A DNA stretch of 64,000 bases from Sanderia malayensis. Taxonomy: Eukaryota; Cnidaria; Scyphozoa; Semaeostomeae; Pelagiidae. Position 1 is the first letter of the stretch. Each line of letters starts with the position of its first letter. The DNA is taken from NCBI GenBank assembly GCA_013076295.1, contig RQOL01000855.1:3550564-3614563 (forward strand). Reading direction: 5' to 3'. A program made the position numbers and the translations under genes. This document shows positions 34,760 through 46,322 of this stretch, piece by piece. The notes under the pieces were generated by a model, which was not told the origin of the DNA, did not search any database, and worked only from the letters and a program-made list of their open reading frames with translations.

Positions 34760-36225
34760 TTTTTTATTAAATTCATTATAACGATATCCCCTCAGTTTTA
34801 TAATAATATAGATACATAAATACATCGATACATAATAATAACATAATTGATTAATTAAGTCATTAAATAAAATAAAATAAGGATAATTACAAATGTGAAA
34901 TAAAGCGATACTGTTCTTCCAGGGAGTCGTTTTGGTCATTGTGAGTTATCATTGCTCAGTAAATGTCTTTTTAGCGTTTTTTTTAAAGACGGGTAGCGAT
35001 GACAGCTCTCTGATCTCAATTGGAATACTATTCCAATTTTTGATACTAGAGTACTGAAAGCCTTTCTTTGTGTTTTCTAGATTTACTTTTGGGATATGAA
35101 GACCTCTACTATTCCTTGTTTCATAATTTGAGAGATTGCATCTTTGCTCAAACATATCCCATAGGCTTTCGGAGCAAGCTTTATTCAAGATTTTATAAAC
35201 CATCACAGAACGATCAAGTTGAATTAAACTCCCGATACTCAAAAGATTTTTATGCCAGTTGTCTCTTATTCTTGCTCTTTCAATGATGTTTATGGCCCTG
35301 TTTTGCATACGTCGTAGGCTCCCCCATATGACATCGCCATATCTCAAATGGCTTTCAAAAAGAGCGCGATAGACATCACATAGTTTTGATTGAGGGAGAA
35401 TATACTTGAGCTTCTTTAGAGACGATAAGCCACCCGCTAGTTTGCCTAAAAGTGCTTTATACTGGTCATTCCAGCAGAGGTCATCATCTACAATCATTCC
35501 GAAAGATTTAGTTTTCATCACACGCTTTATTTCACATTTGTTTAGCTCTAGCGGTGGGAAGACTTCTAATTCGTTGAGCCTACGTGGGTGCTTTATCAAC
35601 ATGTATTCAGTCTTGGATAGATTAGGACTAAGCTTGTTTATTCGAAGCCAATCACTTATTTATGAGGGACGTAACTGTAGAACAAAGTTTTTGAAAGGCA
35701 TTTTGATTTGCTGTAAGAGTCTTATTTGCCTTTAAAAAACATTGTAGTTTTCTATTTTATCCGCCAGTTTTGGTCCAATTGTAACAAAGTGTTGGTTCAG
35801 TGCCTCCGCAACTTCTCTCTCTCTCCTGTCACTATCTTACCATCTATGTTTACACTAGAGATAGATGTGGCAGAGACATTTCTGTCAAGCACTCTATTAA
35901 TGGTTTTCCACATACTCTTTGGGTCATTTTTATTTTCTTCAATTAGACCGTGATAATATTCTCGAATGGCCAAACGGGTCGCATTGGTGCACCTATTACG
36001 TAGTTCTTTATATCTTGGCCAAAGTTGTGTATTCTTTGTGGCAGCTTTTTTCATTTTATCTCTTTTGAGCATTAATGTTCTAATTGCCGACGTAAGCCAT
36101 GGCGCATATTCATTGCGTACCTTTCTGACCCCCAGGGGTGCATGTAGATTCAAAAGCGACTCAAAAATCTCTTGAAATACTTGCGCCATCCTACACGGGT
36201 GGCTCAAGTATTTCAAGTATTTCAC
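34760..36225 (-). pseudogene. Internally deleted LINE (CR1/L2-like) with RT ends
   Basis: The - strand frame at 35797-36225 matches the segment between endonuclease and RT of LINE ORF2 (HAPLGVRKVRNEYAPWLTSAI, MWKTINRVLDRN). The frame at 34949-35602 is the RT C-terminal thumb and tail (FGMIVDDDLCWNDQ, LFESHLRYGDVIWGS, KNWNSIPIEIRELSS). The catalytic RT core between them is missing, with the junction near 35650-35760. AT-rich 3' UTR runs to about 34760. Non-functional. Confidence 0.75.
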
Positions 36226-36344
36226 ATTTAATTAACAATGACAATATTTTATTTTCAAATTTAGCAAGGGATGGGCTCCATCTTAATGATGGTGGGGTTA
36301 GAAAATATGCAGGTAATATTAGTAAATTTATAAGATACTGCTAG
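36195..36344 (+). pseudogene. Fragment ending DGLHLNDGGVRKYAGN (SGNH/LINE ORF1-like)
   Basis: The frame NNDNILFSNLARDGLHLND followed by GGVRKYAGNISKFI and a stop looks like the C-terminal Asp-x-x-His end of an SGNH-hydrolase domain, which occurs in ORF1 of some LINEs. It abuts and opposes the LINE fragment to its left. Short, so the identification is tentative. Confidence 0.4.
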
Positions 36345-36572
36345 GAGAGTCGTCGCTCAGTAGTAGTAGGCAGCAAACCTAGGAAGACATAGCAACAACT
36401 CACGTTAATGAAGCTAACAACATAGAACGATGCTATTTGAGTTAAAAACAGCTAACACAACAAAACGATGCAATAACAAAACAAGATAGCTATGTAGCCA
36501 AGGGTTAAAAATGAAAAGTTTACATAAAAAGTTATTGAAATGCTACTATAATTAGTATTTTCCCCTGTACTG

Positions 36573-37520
36573 TCAAACACTAGCAAGCGACGAAGCAGAA
36601 GCAAGGCAATGGGAAGCAGAGGTGAGACGATGCTGGGTCAATTTTATATATACTTGATAGGCTTCACTGGACCAGCGGCCAAGGGCTTTAATCAAATGGT
36701 CCGGGAAGCCCAACGAAGCTGCAGTAGTCGCTGCACCAACCCGGAAACTGTGCAGAGTATAATGACTCTTCCAACCAGCCGATAAAAGAACCTGCTGCAA
36801 CCGCCTGTAGAGTTTCTGGCGAGTCAACGGTGATCCATCTGAATGCCGGAACAATGGGCCGGGTGGATGGCCTCGAAGGCGCTGGCGCATAAAGGTCACC
36901 AAGGCGGAGACTGGGCAAAGAGCAGTATCAGAGCGGGCCAAAACAACAGAGCGACCTTTGCCAAACTGATCTGTTTTAGAGCGAGGCAAATGGAGAAAAA
37001 CATTATCTGGCACAGGGTATTTGTCAACAGAAAGACTATCTGACGACAAATGAGACTGAGGGGAAAACCCACGAGAATGTGAAGTAAATTCCCCCGCCCG
37101 TAAAAAACCGAAAAAGGCTGTACAGCACGCAGCCCAAAACATGACATCATCAAAACTATCGAAGTTCAGCTGCCATTTGATGGTATGCAACACAAAGGCT
37201 GTAATGGGAAGCTTGGTGGGTCTAGCAAAGAAGCTTTTAGTTCGACGAAGTCCTTTAATGGCCATAGGAATGCGATGAGTATTAACAAAAGGATCCTCAT
37301 ATCCTTGAGAAATATGCAGAGATCGAACAGCTGCGAGATACACCTTTAAAGTTGAAGCTTAACAGGACTGGCTCATCTTGCCGATAAAACGTAACAAAGT
37401 TAACTCTGAAGCTGGACAAGCAGAGCCATTTACATGAAGGAAGTTGTTTGTTTCGCAGAATAAAAGAAACCGTTTCTGAGCTGAGGAATATGTTCTCTGA
37501 GTGTTAGATGATAACGCATT
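36573..37520 (-). pseudogene. Tyrosine recombinase of the YR retrotransposon, one stop codon
   Basis: The catalytic part has Arg in FLRAGEF, HSFRVGAATT (HxxR) and LGRWSSEAYQVYI (Trp and nucleophilic Tyr). The N-terminal core-binding part continues upstream in the same frame (YSSAQKRFLLFCE, SELTLLRFIGKM) but is separated from YLAAVRSLHI by an in-frame TAA at 37359-37361. It would join the circular DNA intermediate to the target. Confidence 0.8.
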
Positions 37521-37522
37521 AC

Positions 37523-38254
37523 TTAACAAGAACTGCCACGAGGAATCCAGGGGGAAAAAAGCAGGAGTCCCAATACCTCCGGTGGTACTGGCCGCGAGGT
37601 TAAATCTGCATCTGGGGCAGCGGCGAAAAAGGCCTGAAAATCAGAACGAGACAATGCATCAGCCTGAGCATTACGGATACCAGGTACATGAATAGAAGTA
37701 AAAGTAAAGGAATGAAGAATAGCAAAAATAGATAATTCCCTCAAAAAGAAAGCCAAGTGACGATCTCTGCAACTGCCCTGACGAAGGGCGAACACCACGG
37801 CCATTTTATCGCATCTAAAAATTATACGCTTTCTCCCCCATGACGGACCCCAAACACTGGCAGATAAAACAACAGGAATGAACTCCTTAACCGCAATATT
37901 GATATTTACGGAATTTGGAGGCCAAACTTGAGCAAACCACTGCCGGCCGTAAATAGCCGCAAAACCAACACTGCCCGCTGCATCAGATGTTACAGAAAGG
38001 CAGGGAGTGCTGTCCCATGAAGGAAAAAGAAACAAGCTTTTACCGCTCCAGGCGTGCAGTAGCTTAAACCACCAAGCAAGATCATCCCGTTCCCAGATGG
38101 ACAGCCGGACAAAATGATGCAATTCAGCTACCGAAGAGGCCCTGTCAATCAAACGCCTAAGAAAAGGCCTACCAAGAACAATGGCTTGACAACAATGTTG
38201 AAGGCTGCCAATTAATGATAACAATGGCTTGACAACAATGTTGAAGGCCGCCAA
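37523..38254 (-). pseudogene. RNase H domain of the YR retrotransposon
   Basis: Contains TSDAAGSVGFAAI, the AVKEF glutamate block, FRCDKMAVVFAL and NAQADALSR, the usual RNase H1-like signature in DIRS elements. Its N-terminal residues (SLIGSLQHCCQAIV) repeat the C-terminus of the RT frame because of the 43-bp tandem duplication at 38178-38263, which puts RT and RNase H out of frame. Confidence 0.78.
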
Positions 38255-39188
38255 TTAATGATAACAAGTCACGCTTGGTACCAGATTTTCGTTGATCCCA
38301 AGAACTCGACTGTGCTCTGATCTTAATAAGCTTCTTTTCCGGTAAACGTAATTCCAAAGCTTCAGTATCTAACACAAAGCCTAAATAGGTAAGAGACGTC
38401 GAAGGCCCTTCGGTTTTATCTGCTGCGAGTGGAACACCCAAAAGTTCGCAAAGGGCAAAACACTTTTGCAAATCCCTCTCGCAAAGCGGATAGACCGCTG
38501 GACCAGCCAGGAGGAAATCGTCTACGTAATGCTGAACATGCAGAATATTTGCTTCATGCCTGAAAATAAATTGCAAACTATCCGCAAACCGAGTAAAAAT
38601 CCTGGGGGCCGACAGTAAACCAAAAGGCAATGCTAAATCGATGTAAAAACTTCCTTTCCAGCACATACCCAGCAAATAGCGATGCTCTTGACAAACAGGC
38701 AACAGTCGATGTGCCCGTCGAATATCAAACTTAGCTATTAGTGCCCCTTTTCCTAACTGCATAATAAAAGAAATTGCTTCTGGGATACGGGCATAAGAGA
38801 CAGCTGCCTCAGATTGTGCGATCAAGTCATTCACGCTATGGCAATGTGGAAACGATAGATCAGTTATCAACTTGAACTTACCTGGGGACAACTTTGGGAT
38901 AACGCCAAAACGATTTAGGTGCAAATTAGTTGCTGGAAGTTTTGGAAAGGGGCCAGCTATCGAACCAAGCTTAACCTCCTCCACAAGATAACTATCAATA
39001 ATGTCATGCTTATTATAAGCTGACTGGCAACTGTGCGTAGCTGGGCGCACATGGCCCGAGGAGACCCCTAGATTAAAACCATACCGCAAACCGTGCAAAA
39101 CATAATGCGCATCGAGAAACGTAGAATCGGCTAAAAAATACTGCCAAACGTATAAATTCAATGGTGTAATAGTAACTGGGGCAGGCAA
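38169..39188 (-). pseudogene. Reverse transcriptase of the YR retrotransposon
   Basis: Motifs in order: RFGVIPKLSPGKFKLITDL, AKFDIRRAHRLLPV, DLALPFGLLSAPRIF, HYVDDFLLAG (catalytic YVDD) and YLGFVLDTE. The LPFGL-SAP box followed by YVDDFL is typical of DIRS/Ngaro RT rather than Gypsy or LINE. The domain is open but is cut off from RNase H by the duplication at its end. Confidence 0.85.
38178..38263. repeat. 43-bp tandem duplication disrupting RT-RNase H
   Basis: Units 38178-38220 and 38221-38263 differ at one base. Because 43 is not a multiple of three, the event shifts the frame. Confidence 0.9.
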
Positions 39189-39248
39189 AAAAGAGAGCAG
39201 AAAATCACAAAAATCAAGCTGATTATAATTAAAATCAAGGTCATATAG

Positions 39249-40036
39249 TCATTTCTGATAACCTCTCTTCCTCGCCACTGGGGGCGAGGACTCAACAGGT
39301 TGCTTGCGGCTTGAGGAGGACTGCTTATTAGGGCAACGATTCTCTGGGTGCGCGCCCTTGCACGACTGGCACTGATGCTGGAAACGGCAGTTGACCATAT
39401 CGCAGTTACCATTATTCCAGCGATAACAGGGATAACTGAAACGCGGACTTGGTGACACAAACGACCACTTGGGAAACTTTGAGGCCTTAGCCATCACCGT
39501 TGTCATCCAGAGCGTGGGTAAGATCTCACCCCAATTTGTGGACGGATTTTCCGCCACATGCTTACAGAAGGAAATGTCGTACTCCAACCAGCCCCCACCT
39601 GGAATATCACGGAATGCTGATGCAAGCAACAGGAAATAGCTGATCAGACCTGCAATCTTCTCAGGGGCCTTGTTAACAGCAATCCCCATGTATACGGCCC
39701 AAGCTTCAGCCCAATCGAGGAAGTCACGCACCGGCCCCAGTTCAGTACGTAACAGCTTAGCTAGCTGAGTTGATGTTGGCTCACTGGCTGGTAGCTTCTT
39801 CAGATTTCCAGGACGCAATAGGGTGAAATCAACGTATTGGTTAGCCTGAATTTGCTCCACCAGGTATCCTGGCGCGGGGGCAAAGCCGAGGAAACTGATA
39901 CGCCAGGCGTTGGTACAACATTAGCCATGGGTGGGCCCTGGGATGGCTGTGACACCAAAGCAGTCGAACCCACGCTGTTAGCCATTGCAACACCGGACCC
40001 CACTGTAATAAAGTTGTAGCGAGAGGGAGTCAGCAC
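39249..40036 (-). pseudogene. Gag-like ORF of the YR retrotransposon (frameshifted)
   Basis: The C-terminal part has a Cys/His cluster, CYRWNNGNCDMVNCRFQHQC followed by SCKGAH, of the CCCH type found in YR-element Gags, then a Ser/Lys-rich tail. The N-terminal Pro/Ser-rich part is in another frame, with the shift near 39860. It probably packages the element RNA. Confidence 0.65.
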
Positions 40037-41086
40037 ACGACTACATTCTGGTTTAACTGTATCTTGACTGATTCAATATTACATTACATCATAACTTATT
40101 ACATAATATAACATGCTGTGCATGCTGTGTGCACGTGAGGTATTGCACGAATACTACATCCCTTCCTTACTTGGGACTAAATAAATAAAATACAAGTAAT
40201 CAATGAAATCAAATTATTAGACTGAAAACAAAATTGACATGTCCATTGTTAAGTTACTAATAGCACGTTGTTGCTATTTTTTTACGTTGGCTTGTTGTAG
40301 TCGTTTGTTGTTTCTTCGTTCTGTCTGTGCTTAAGTCGACACTCCCTTCTCTTCCGCTTCACTGTCAACTTCTTCTCGCATTCTTGAGTTTGCTTGATTT
40401 CAATATTTCGATATGTTTGTCTTGAATGTCTTGTTTCTGCTTGTTGTGGCTCCATATCATTATTTGTAATTGTAACCGTCCTTGTTTTTCTTTTACGTGT
40501 GGTGCAAACAGCATTGGACTGACTTCTGTTCTCGTCGGACAATTTTGAGTGACTCCACCAGTCTCAGCATGTCTTGTGAATTGGCTACTCGGGAGATACT
40601 AGCATCTTCATCTGACCTAGCAACCCTTTTCCATTGCTTTTAAATGACTACACCAGCACCAGCACTCTGTGGCCTGGCCATTCGGGTATTTGCGATACTA
40701 CCAGCATCTTCTCTTTGAGATCCGGCAACCCTTCCATCACATTTTGAATGATAACACTAGCGCCATCTTCGTGTGGCCTAGCCATTCGGGATCGTGTGAT
40801 TCTACCAGCATCTTCTCTTTGAGACCTGGCAACCCTTCTCTTGTCTGCTTCCGAAATACAAGCCATGAAATATCTGTTTGTCTTAATCCATGTTTTTCTT
40901 CATTGTTGGTTTATCCTCGTCGCCATTGTAATATCTTTGATAGTTGTAGCGAGAGGGAGTCAGCACACGACTACATTCTGGTTTAACTGTATCTTGACTG
41001 ATTCAATATTACTACATCATAACTTATTACATAATATAACATGCTATGCATGCTGTGTGCACGTGAGGTATTGCATGAATACTACA
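40015..41086. repeat. Unit flanked by 142-144 bp direct repeats
   Basis: Near-identical direct repeats at 40015-40158 and 40945-41086 begin TGTAGCGAGAGG and end ATACTACA, enclosing 786 bp. TG...CA ends suggest a terminal-repeat retrotransposon in miniature. I could not find a target duplication, primer site or polypurine tract, so the split repeats could instead belong to the adjoining YR element. The interior holds three imperfect repeats of about 115 bp at 40546-40856 and a Lys/Arg-rich - strand frame at 40282-40542. Confidence 0.5.
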
Positions 41087-41836
41087 CCCACAGGTACAGG
41101 GGCTGGCCCATCCTGATGCTGTGGTGCTAATAGTCCATGGGGCAGACCGAAAATCATGTTCAAATTGGTGAATAAGGTTACTATACATCATCGGAAAGCA
41201 AATTTTGCGCTGATTACGAATATGAATGTTAATAGGTCGAGAAGTGTCATCTTCACACCTAAAATTGCTGATGTCAGCAAAAAGGTGTACAATCTTGTTT
41301 TAGCTAATGGAAGCCTTTTGCTTAGTAAATACGACATAATTCCATTTATGTTAACGACTTCTTGTATAAAAACAATGCCAATGAGCATATCTGGACAAAA
41401 TATACATTTTTAAGTTAATAATATGTCCGTCACGTGACTGTGTGACATTTAACGGACAAGTCCGTAAAATTACTAGAATTTGCATAAGATGGGATATAAT
41501 GGTAAAGTAACTTTCAGATTTGGTCCAGAATGATGATTGGGCCCATTTTTCACGATATCTATGCATTTATGGGGTTACATGAATGTCCTAGATGATGTGA
41601 TTCCTCTGTTCCTGCTGATGGTAGAGAAGAATTACAATCAAACTTCAACTTCCTGGCAAGTCTCGTTTAATTTTCTAATTCTTCTCTACAATCAGCTACG
41701 TCACTTCGTAACCCCATAAGATTTCAAAGCCCAGTGTCACGAATAGCACCAGAAAATTGGCGCATCATGTTGTAAAATGATAAGAACTCAGTGAAAACAA
41801 AACAGATATTGATAAAATTGAAACAAGTTACATTGC

Positions 41837-42811
41837 TAAACTTGAAAAACTGAAGGTGATTCAGATGATGCGGTTAAAATACGATGTCCAAAATTGTCTT
41901 TTTCTACAGTTCTGCAATAGAATTGAGCGAATGTCTTTGCATTAGACCAGCCAGCAGTTTCCATTATTTTTGGCAGCGATAAACCGGCTTGTTGGGCAGC
42001 TAACGTTAAGGCGGCTCGGCAACTATGAGCGGAAAATTTTCTTGTATCAATGCCAGCAAGTTTGAGAGTTTCCTTTACCCATCTGGCAATGGTGTCTTTA
42101 GAAACCGGTTTGTATTGTGATTGAAGACTTTCTTAAATGGGCAGTCTTGGAAATATGTTCCTCAAGTTTCTTAACAATACACAGGCGGTCGTCATCTGGG
42201 TATGCTAAAATTTTAAGGGGAGCTTGATGTTTACCTGGTTTGGTAGTTTTAAGTGGTTGTTGTAGGGTAATACGGAGTCTGTCAGGAAGAATTTGAATAT
42301 ATCGAATATTCATAACATGAAGTGTTTGACACCGTTGCCCCGTAAGCAGACACAGATGGGTAGCTGTAGTGTAAGAGAGCTCCTTGAGGGAAATCGATTT
42401 CAAGACAGGGAGTTCCTGTAAATAAGATAATAACTGTCCAACATCCCAAATATGAGAATATTTTGGTAGAGATGGCTTAAGGTGGAAAGCACCTTTCATA
42501 AGACGACGAACAAGGGGGTGTTCACCTATGGGAGGGTTGCCTCCCGTTGAAATGATAGATGAAAGAGCCGATCTGGCAGTATTAATGGCACTGTAGCCCA
42601 GGCTTTCAGTAAATAATGATGTAAGAAATTCAACAACCTGTTCAGCAGAAGGGTTGTATACTTCAAGGTTATGTGCATAACAAAATTGTTCCCATCTACT
42701 TAAATAAGATTGATATTGCTTTAAGGTACCAGGACGCCATGAAGAGAGGATAAGATTTTGGGCTGAGGAAGACAGGCTGCTTGATTCTAGACTTTTGCCG
42801 ATAAGCGACAT
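41837..42811 (-). pseudogene. Tyrosine recombinase, single frameshift
   Basis: The N-terminal core-binding part (WRPGTLKQYQSYLSRWEQFC, NPSAEQVVEFLTSL, YSAINTARSALSSI) is followed by LTGQRCQTL with the first catalytic Arg. After a one-base shift near 42100 the rest continues: HSCRAALTLAA (HxxR) and TAGWSNAKTFAQFYCR (Trp and Tyr), with a stop at 41837. All catalytic residues are present, so this copy died recently by one indel. Confidence 0.8.
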
Positions 42812-42944
42812 ACAATTAGTTGTAGTTTGGAATGGAGAGGATGCTGTTTGTTTGGGGTGGTTTGGTAAGGTTAGAAGATCCTTCTTTGGTTTAGCACAAT
42901 GGGCTTTGATTTCTTTTATTTTATTCCTAGTGTGTTCGTTGTTA

Positions 42945-43495
42945 TTACTGTGGAAAGGAGGTCACAAACATAAATCTTTATTTATTGCAAAATTTGTCCA
43001 AAAGCCAAAATGCTTTCGTTATTACTTCGTTATTATTTCGTTAGAGTCTAAGACAATGGTCTTCAAGTCCCTGAATGTGCTGGCTCCAAAATACCTTTGT
43101 GATCTTTTCACACGAAATTCGCTTTGCACATCATATAGCCTTCGTGATACGGGGACCGATCTGAGGTTACCGATGAAAAGGTCAGCAAATGGCCAGAGAT
43201 GTTTCTCATATAGAGGTGCCAAACTATGGAATAGCCTGTCAGCCGAGTCAAAGCAGGCAACCTCTCTGTATAGATTCAAGAAAACTATTTAAAAACTATT
43301 TTGTTTCTATTAGATGTTTTCCTTAATTTCAAAATATAATTGTAAATAAGGTTTAATATTGTAAATAAGGTTTTATATTTTAATTTAATTAATAGCTTTT
43401 TACTTTTTATCTTATATTATAATTAATGTTTTTATCGGAGGGCCGCTTGAAAATCAACTTGTTGAAGGGCAACCCTCCTTAAATGAATTAAAAAA
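42945..43495 (+). mobile_element. 5'-truncated LINE fragment with 3' tail
   Basis: The frame ends VFKSLNVLAPKYLCDLF, LRLPMKRSANGQRC, GAKLWNSLSAESKQA and LYRFKKTI, the standard C-terminus of a CR1/L2-like RT ORF. The following 200 bp end in GAGGGCCGCTTGAAAATC, AAGGGCAACCCTCC and AATTAAAAAA, matching the tail at 18.2 kb. It lies inside the inverted-repeat YR unit. Confidence 0.65.
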
Positions 43496-44370
43496 AGAAA
43501 AAAATACACAAAATACAGACCAGCTCCAAAGGCCTGGAAACCACTCTAGGACATTCATATAACCCCATAAATGCATAGATATCATGAAAAATGGGCCCAG
43601 TCATCATTTTGGACAAAATCTGAAAATTACTTTACCATTATATCCCATCTTATGCAAATTCCAGTGATTTTACGGACTGGTCCGTAAAATATGACACAGT
43701 CACGTGATGGACATATTATTGACTTAAAAATGTATATTTTGTCCAGATATACTCATTGGCATTGCTTTTATACAAGAAGTCATTAACATAAATGGAATTA
43801 TGTCGTATTTACTAAGCAAAAGGCTTCCATTAGCTAAAACAAGATTGTTCACCATTTTGCTGACATCAGCAATTTTAGGTGTGAAGATGACACTTCTCGA
43901 CCTATTAACATTCATATTCGTAATCAGCGCAAAATTTCCTTTCCGATGATGTATAGTAACCTTATTCACCAATTTGAACATGATTTCTCAAAAATTGGGC
44001 TTTGCCCCATGGACTATAACCTCAGAAATGACGGGCAGTTGCAAAGAACGATGTTGAAATTTGGTGAGATTCAATTCCCAAGAATCCGCAAATAAAAACT
44101 TGTACAATCGAAATTCCAACACGGCGAATAAATCGTGTGACCAAAACACTGAGGAAATATCACCGATACACTGGACGCGAGAAAACACGTAGATGAAATG
44201 GTCAGCTGTATTTTTAAGGCGTGAAAACTGATCGGAATAAATCTCAAGGAATATAGTAAGTTGGATAGCATGGTGTCACCCGCTGTGACCTTGTGATAAT
44301 GCAAGCGGACAAACTGCCGCCCTCCCCAGCAACAGTGACACTTCGCCCAGGTGGTATTAACTCCGGTTAA

Positions 44371-44646
44371 AGGTATACGAAGGAGTTAAAAGTGGCATAT
44401 GCCAAGGGGTTTGGGAAATCTATAAATAGATGCTTGATTTTATCCAATCAAATGTAGTTGTGCGATGACCAGGAAAGTGTGCATGTGATCACTTGTTTTG
44501 GTGTTTTTGACTCCAAAGTCCAATCTGGTGTTTTATTGTCCATTTGCATGTGATCACAGGAAGTTAAGTTTTCATGCGCGTGTTTGCGTTTAGTTGAATT
44601 GCAATGTATTTTTTAGCGCAGGCCGATTTAACTCCTTCGTATACCT
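44371..44646. mobile_element. TTAA-flanked MITE (piggyBac-like target)
   Basis: Terminal inverted repeats AGGTATACGAAGGAGTTAAA and its reverse complement, flanked directly by TTAA on both sides (44367-44370 and 44647-44650). No coding region. Confidence 0.75.
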
Positions 44647-44654
44647 TTAAATCA

Positions 44655-44990
44655 GGTCTAACCGATATTTAAAAAGTACAACATTTGAACTTTAGTCCAC
44701 TCTGATGACGTTGTTAGAACAATTTCAAAAGCTCATATTTTTTCCATATAGATTTTATGGCCCTAGCTCATATACGTCTTTTGCTTGGCTTAAAAATACC
44801 CTTTCGATTGCCATAAATTTTGCTGAAGTTTGATGAAAAAAATTTATTAAAACCCAAGATATGACGTAGGCAGCAACATATCCCCAAAACCGAAAAAGCT
44901 TGCGGATTTTGAAACCCAAACAACCCAGCAACATGTCTCAAAAAACAGAATTCCGGTTACACTGATTGCTAGAATAGTCTTATAAGTTAC
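44655..44990 (-). repeat. Dispersed repeat, copy 2
   Basis: Reverse-complement relative of 24205-24530, including AGTCCACTCTGATGACG, GCGGATTTTGAAACCCA and ACAGAATTCCGGTTAC. Confidence 0.6.
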
Positions 44991-45173
44991 TCTTAAAAAG
45001 TTACAACCACTATCGTTGCATAATCGCATATTTTGCGAAAGTTCAACGAATAGTCAAATCCTCTATAGAAAACAAAGATCTTCGCAAATGGCAAAGTTTG
45101 CTAATTGGAAACCATTTCCATTTATTCAAAGTCACTACTTCTATCGTTGAATAATCGCATATTTTACGAAAAC

Positions 45174-46032
45174 TGTTGTAGGGTGTTTCTGTTAGAATTC
45201 ACCCCAGAGCTGGGGACGGTAACCAGAAACTCGGTAGGCGATGTCTCGCTAAGCAATGGTGCTGTACGCTAAGGTTCCAACCAGAGAATTAAAATTCTTG
45301 CGGCAAAATGTATCGATATAATATAATCAGTTGAGGTCCCAACACTGAGCTCAACGAGCTGAAGCTGAGCAACGATAATACGTTTTACAGGGTATTTAAT
45401 ATTAGATAACACATGTTACACAAGCGTGGTTACATGTAAAATACCCTGTACTTCAACACCCACGAAGAACAGAAACCCTGAACACGTTGGTGGCTTCAAC
45501 CCGCTCCATTGGCTCTATACATCTAGGCGCGAAGATAACCTGAGCCTCGTGCACGTACGTTGCACAGAAGCCATAATTAAGTACCTAAAATTCTATTGTT
45601 TGTTAATTAACTGCGTTTATTCAAGGACATCTCGGTGTCCACGTAATCTTTAAGTAATCTCCATATTATAGTCCACGTAGCTTCAATAACAATGAGGGAC
45701 ATCTCGGTGTCCACGTAATATTCAAACTTCAATCTTCAAATTCTCTAAATCTTTGTAATATCGTATAATTCTTCATAATTCTTCATAATTCTTCATAATC
45801 TCAATAATTCTTCATAATCTTCGTAATTCTTTATAATCTTAATAATTGTTCGTAATCTTCGTAATTCTTTATAATCTTCATAATTCTTCGTAGAACAAAA
45901 TTCACCTGCAACTCGTTGCAATTCGATACGTGGATTGTTGCCGCTCGCAATAATCAAGTATAATAATAATAATAATGAAATAGCCGCCAGAATAATGATA
46001 ATAATAATGATAATATGATGGGCCCCATGACA
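45174..46032. mobile_element. Probable solo LTR (859 bp) in the satellite
   Basis: Starts TGTTGTAGGG and ends CCATGACA (TG...CA) with AAAC on both sides (45170-45173 and 46033-46036), consistent with a 4-bp LTR-element duplication. Inside are an ATAATTCTTC-type simple repeat (45766-45900), two copies of GGACATCTCGGTGTCC (a hairpin) and an ACAGGGTATTT/AAATACCCTGT pair. No coding region is recognised. Confidence 0.5.
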
Positions 46033-46322
46033 AAACTCAACGATTTGTCAAGTCCTCTATAGAAAGCAAAGAATTTCGAAAATTGCGAAGTATGCATATT
46101 GGAAATCACTTGCATTTATCAAAGGTTGCTACCACTGTCATTGAATAATAGCATATTTTGTGAAAATTCAACGAATTGTCAAGTCCCCTTCAGAAAGCAA
46201 AATTTTTTGGAAACGGAAAAGTATGCATATTGCAAATCATTTCCATTTATTAAAAGTTTCTACCACTATCGTTGAATAGTCGCACGTTTTGCAAAAATTC
46301 CACGAATTGCTATTATCTTTGA

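Larger units (their letters stand above)
36573..40036 (-). mobile_element. Tyrosine-recombinase retrotransposon (DIRS/Ngaro-type), decayed
   Basis: On the - strand the order is gag-like (39249-40036), reverse transcriptase (38169-39188), RNase H (37523-38254) and tyrosine recombinase (36573-37520). This order and the YR in place of a DDE integrase define the DIRS superfamily. Damage is light: a frameshift in gag near 39860, a 43-bp duplication between RT and RNase H, and one stop codon in YR. I could not define its termini. Confidence 0.85.
41131..44016. mobile_element. Tyrosine-recombinase unit with 460-470 bp inverted ends
   Basis: Left arm 41131-41592 and right arm 43546-44016 are highly similar reverse complements. 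Between them lie one tyrosine-recombinase gene on the - strand and a LINE fragment on the + strand. There is no reverse transcriptase of the YR type. Inverted ends with a YR fit a non-autonomous DIRS1-like derivative or a Crypton-like DNA transposon; neither is settled. The short open frames inside both arms are mirror images and non-coding. Confidence 0.7.

Noticed and set aside
36573..37520. Bacterial or phage integrase contamination
   Set aside because: It is linked in order to Gag, DIRS-type RT and RNase H, which is the eukaryotic YR retrotransposon layout.
41156..41413. 85-aa frame with a near-identical - strand twin at 43724-43981
   Set aside because: Both lie in the inverted terminal arms; similarity reflects the arms, and no domain is visible.
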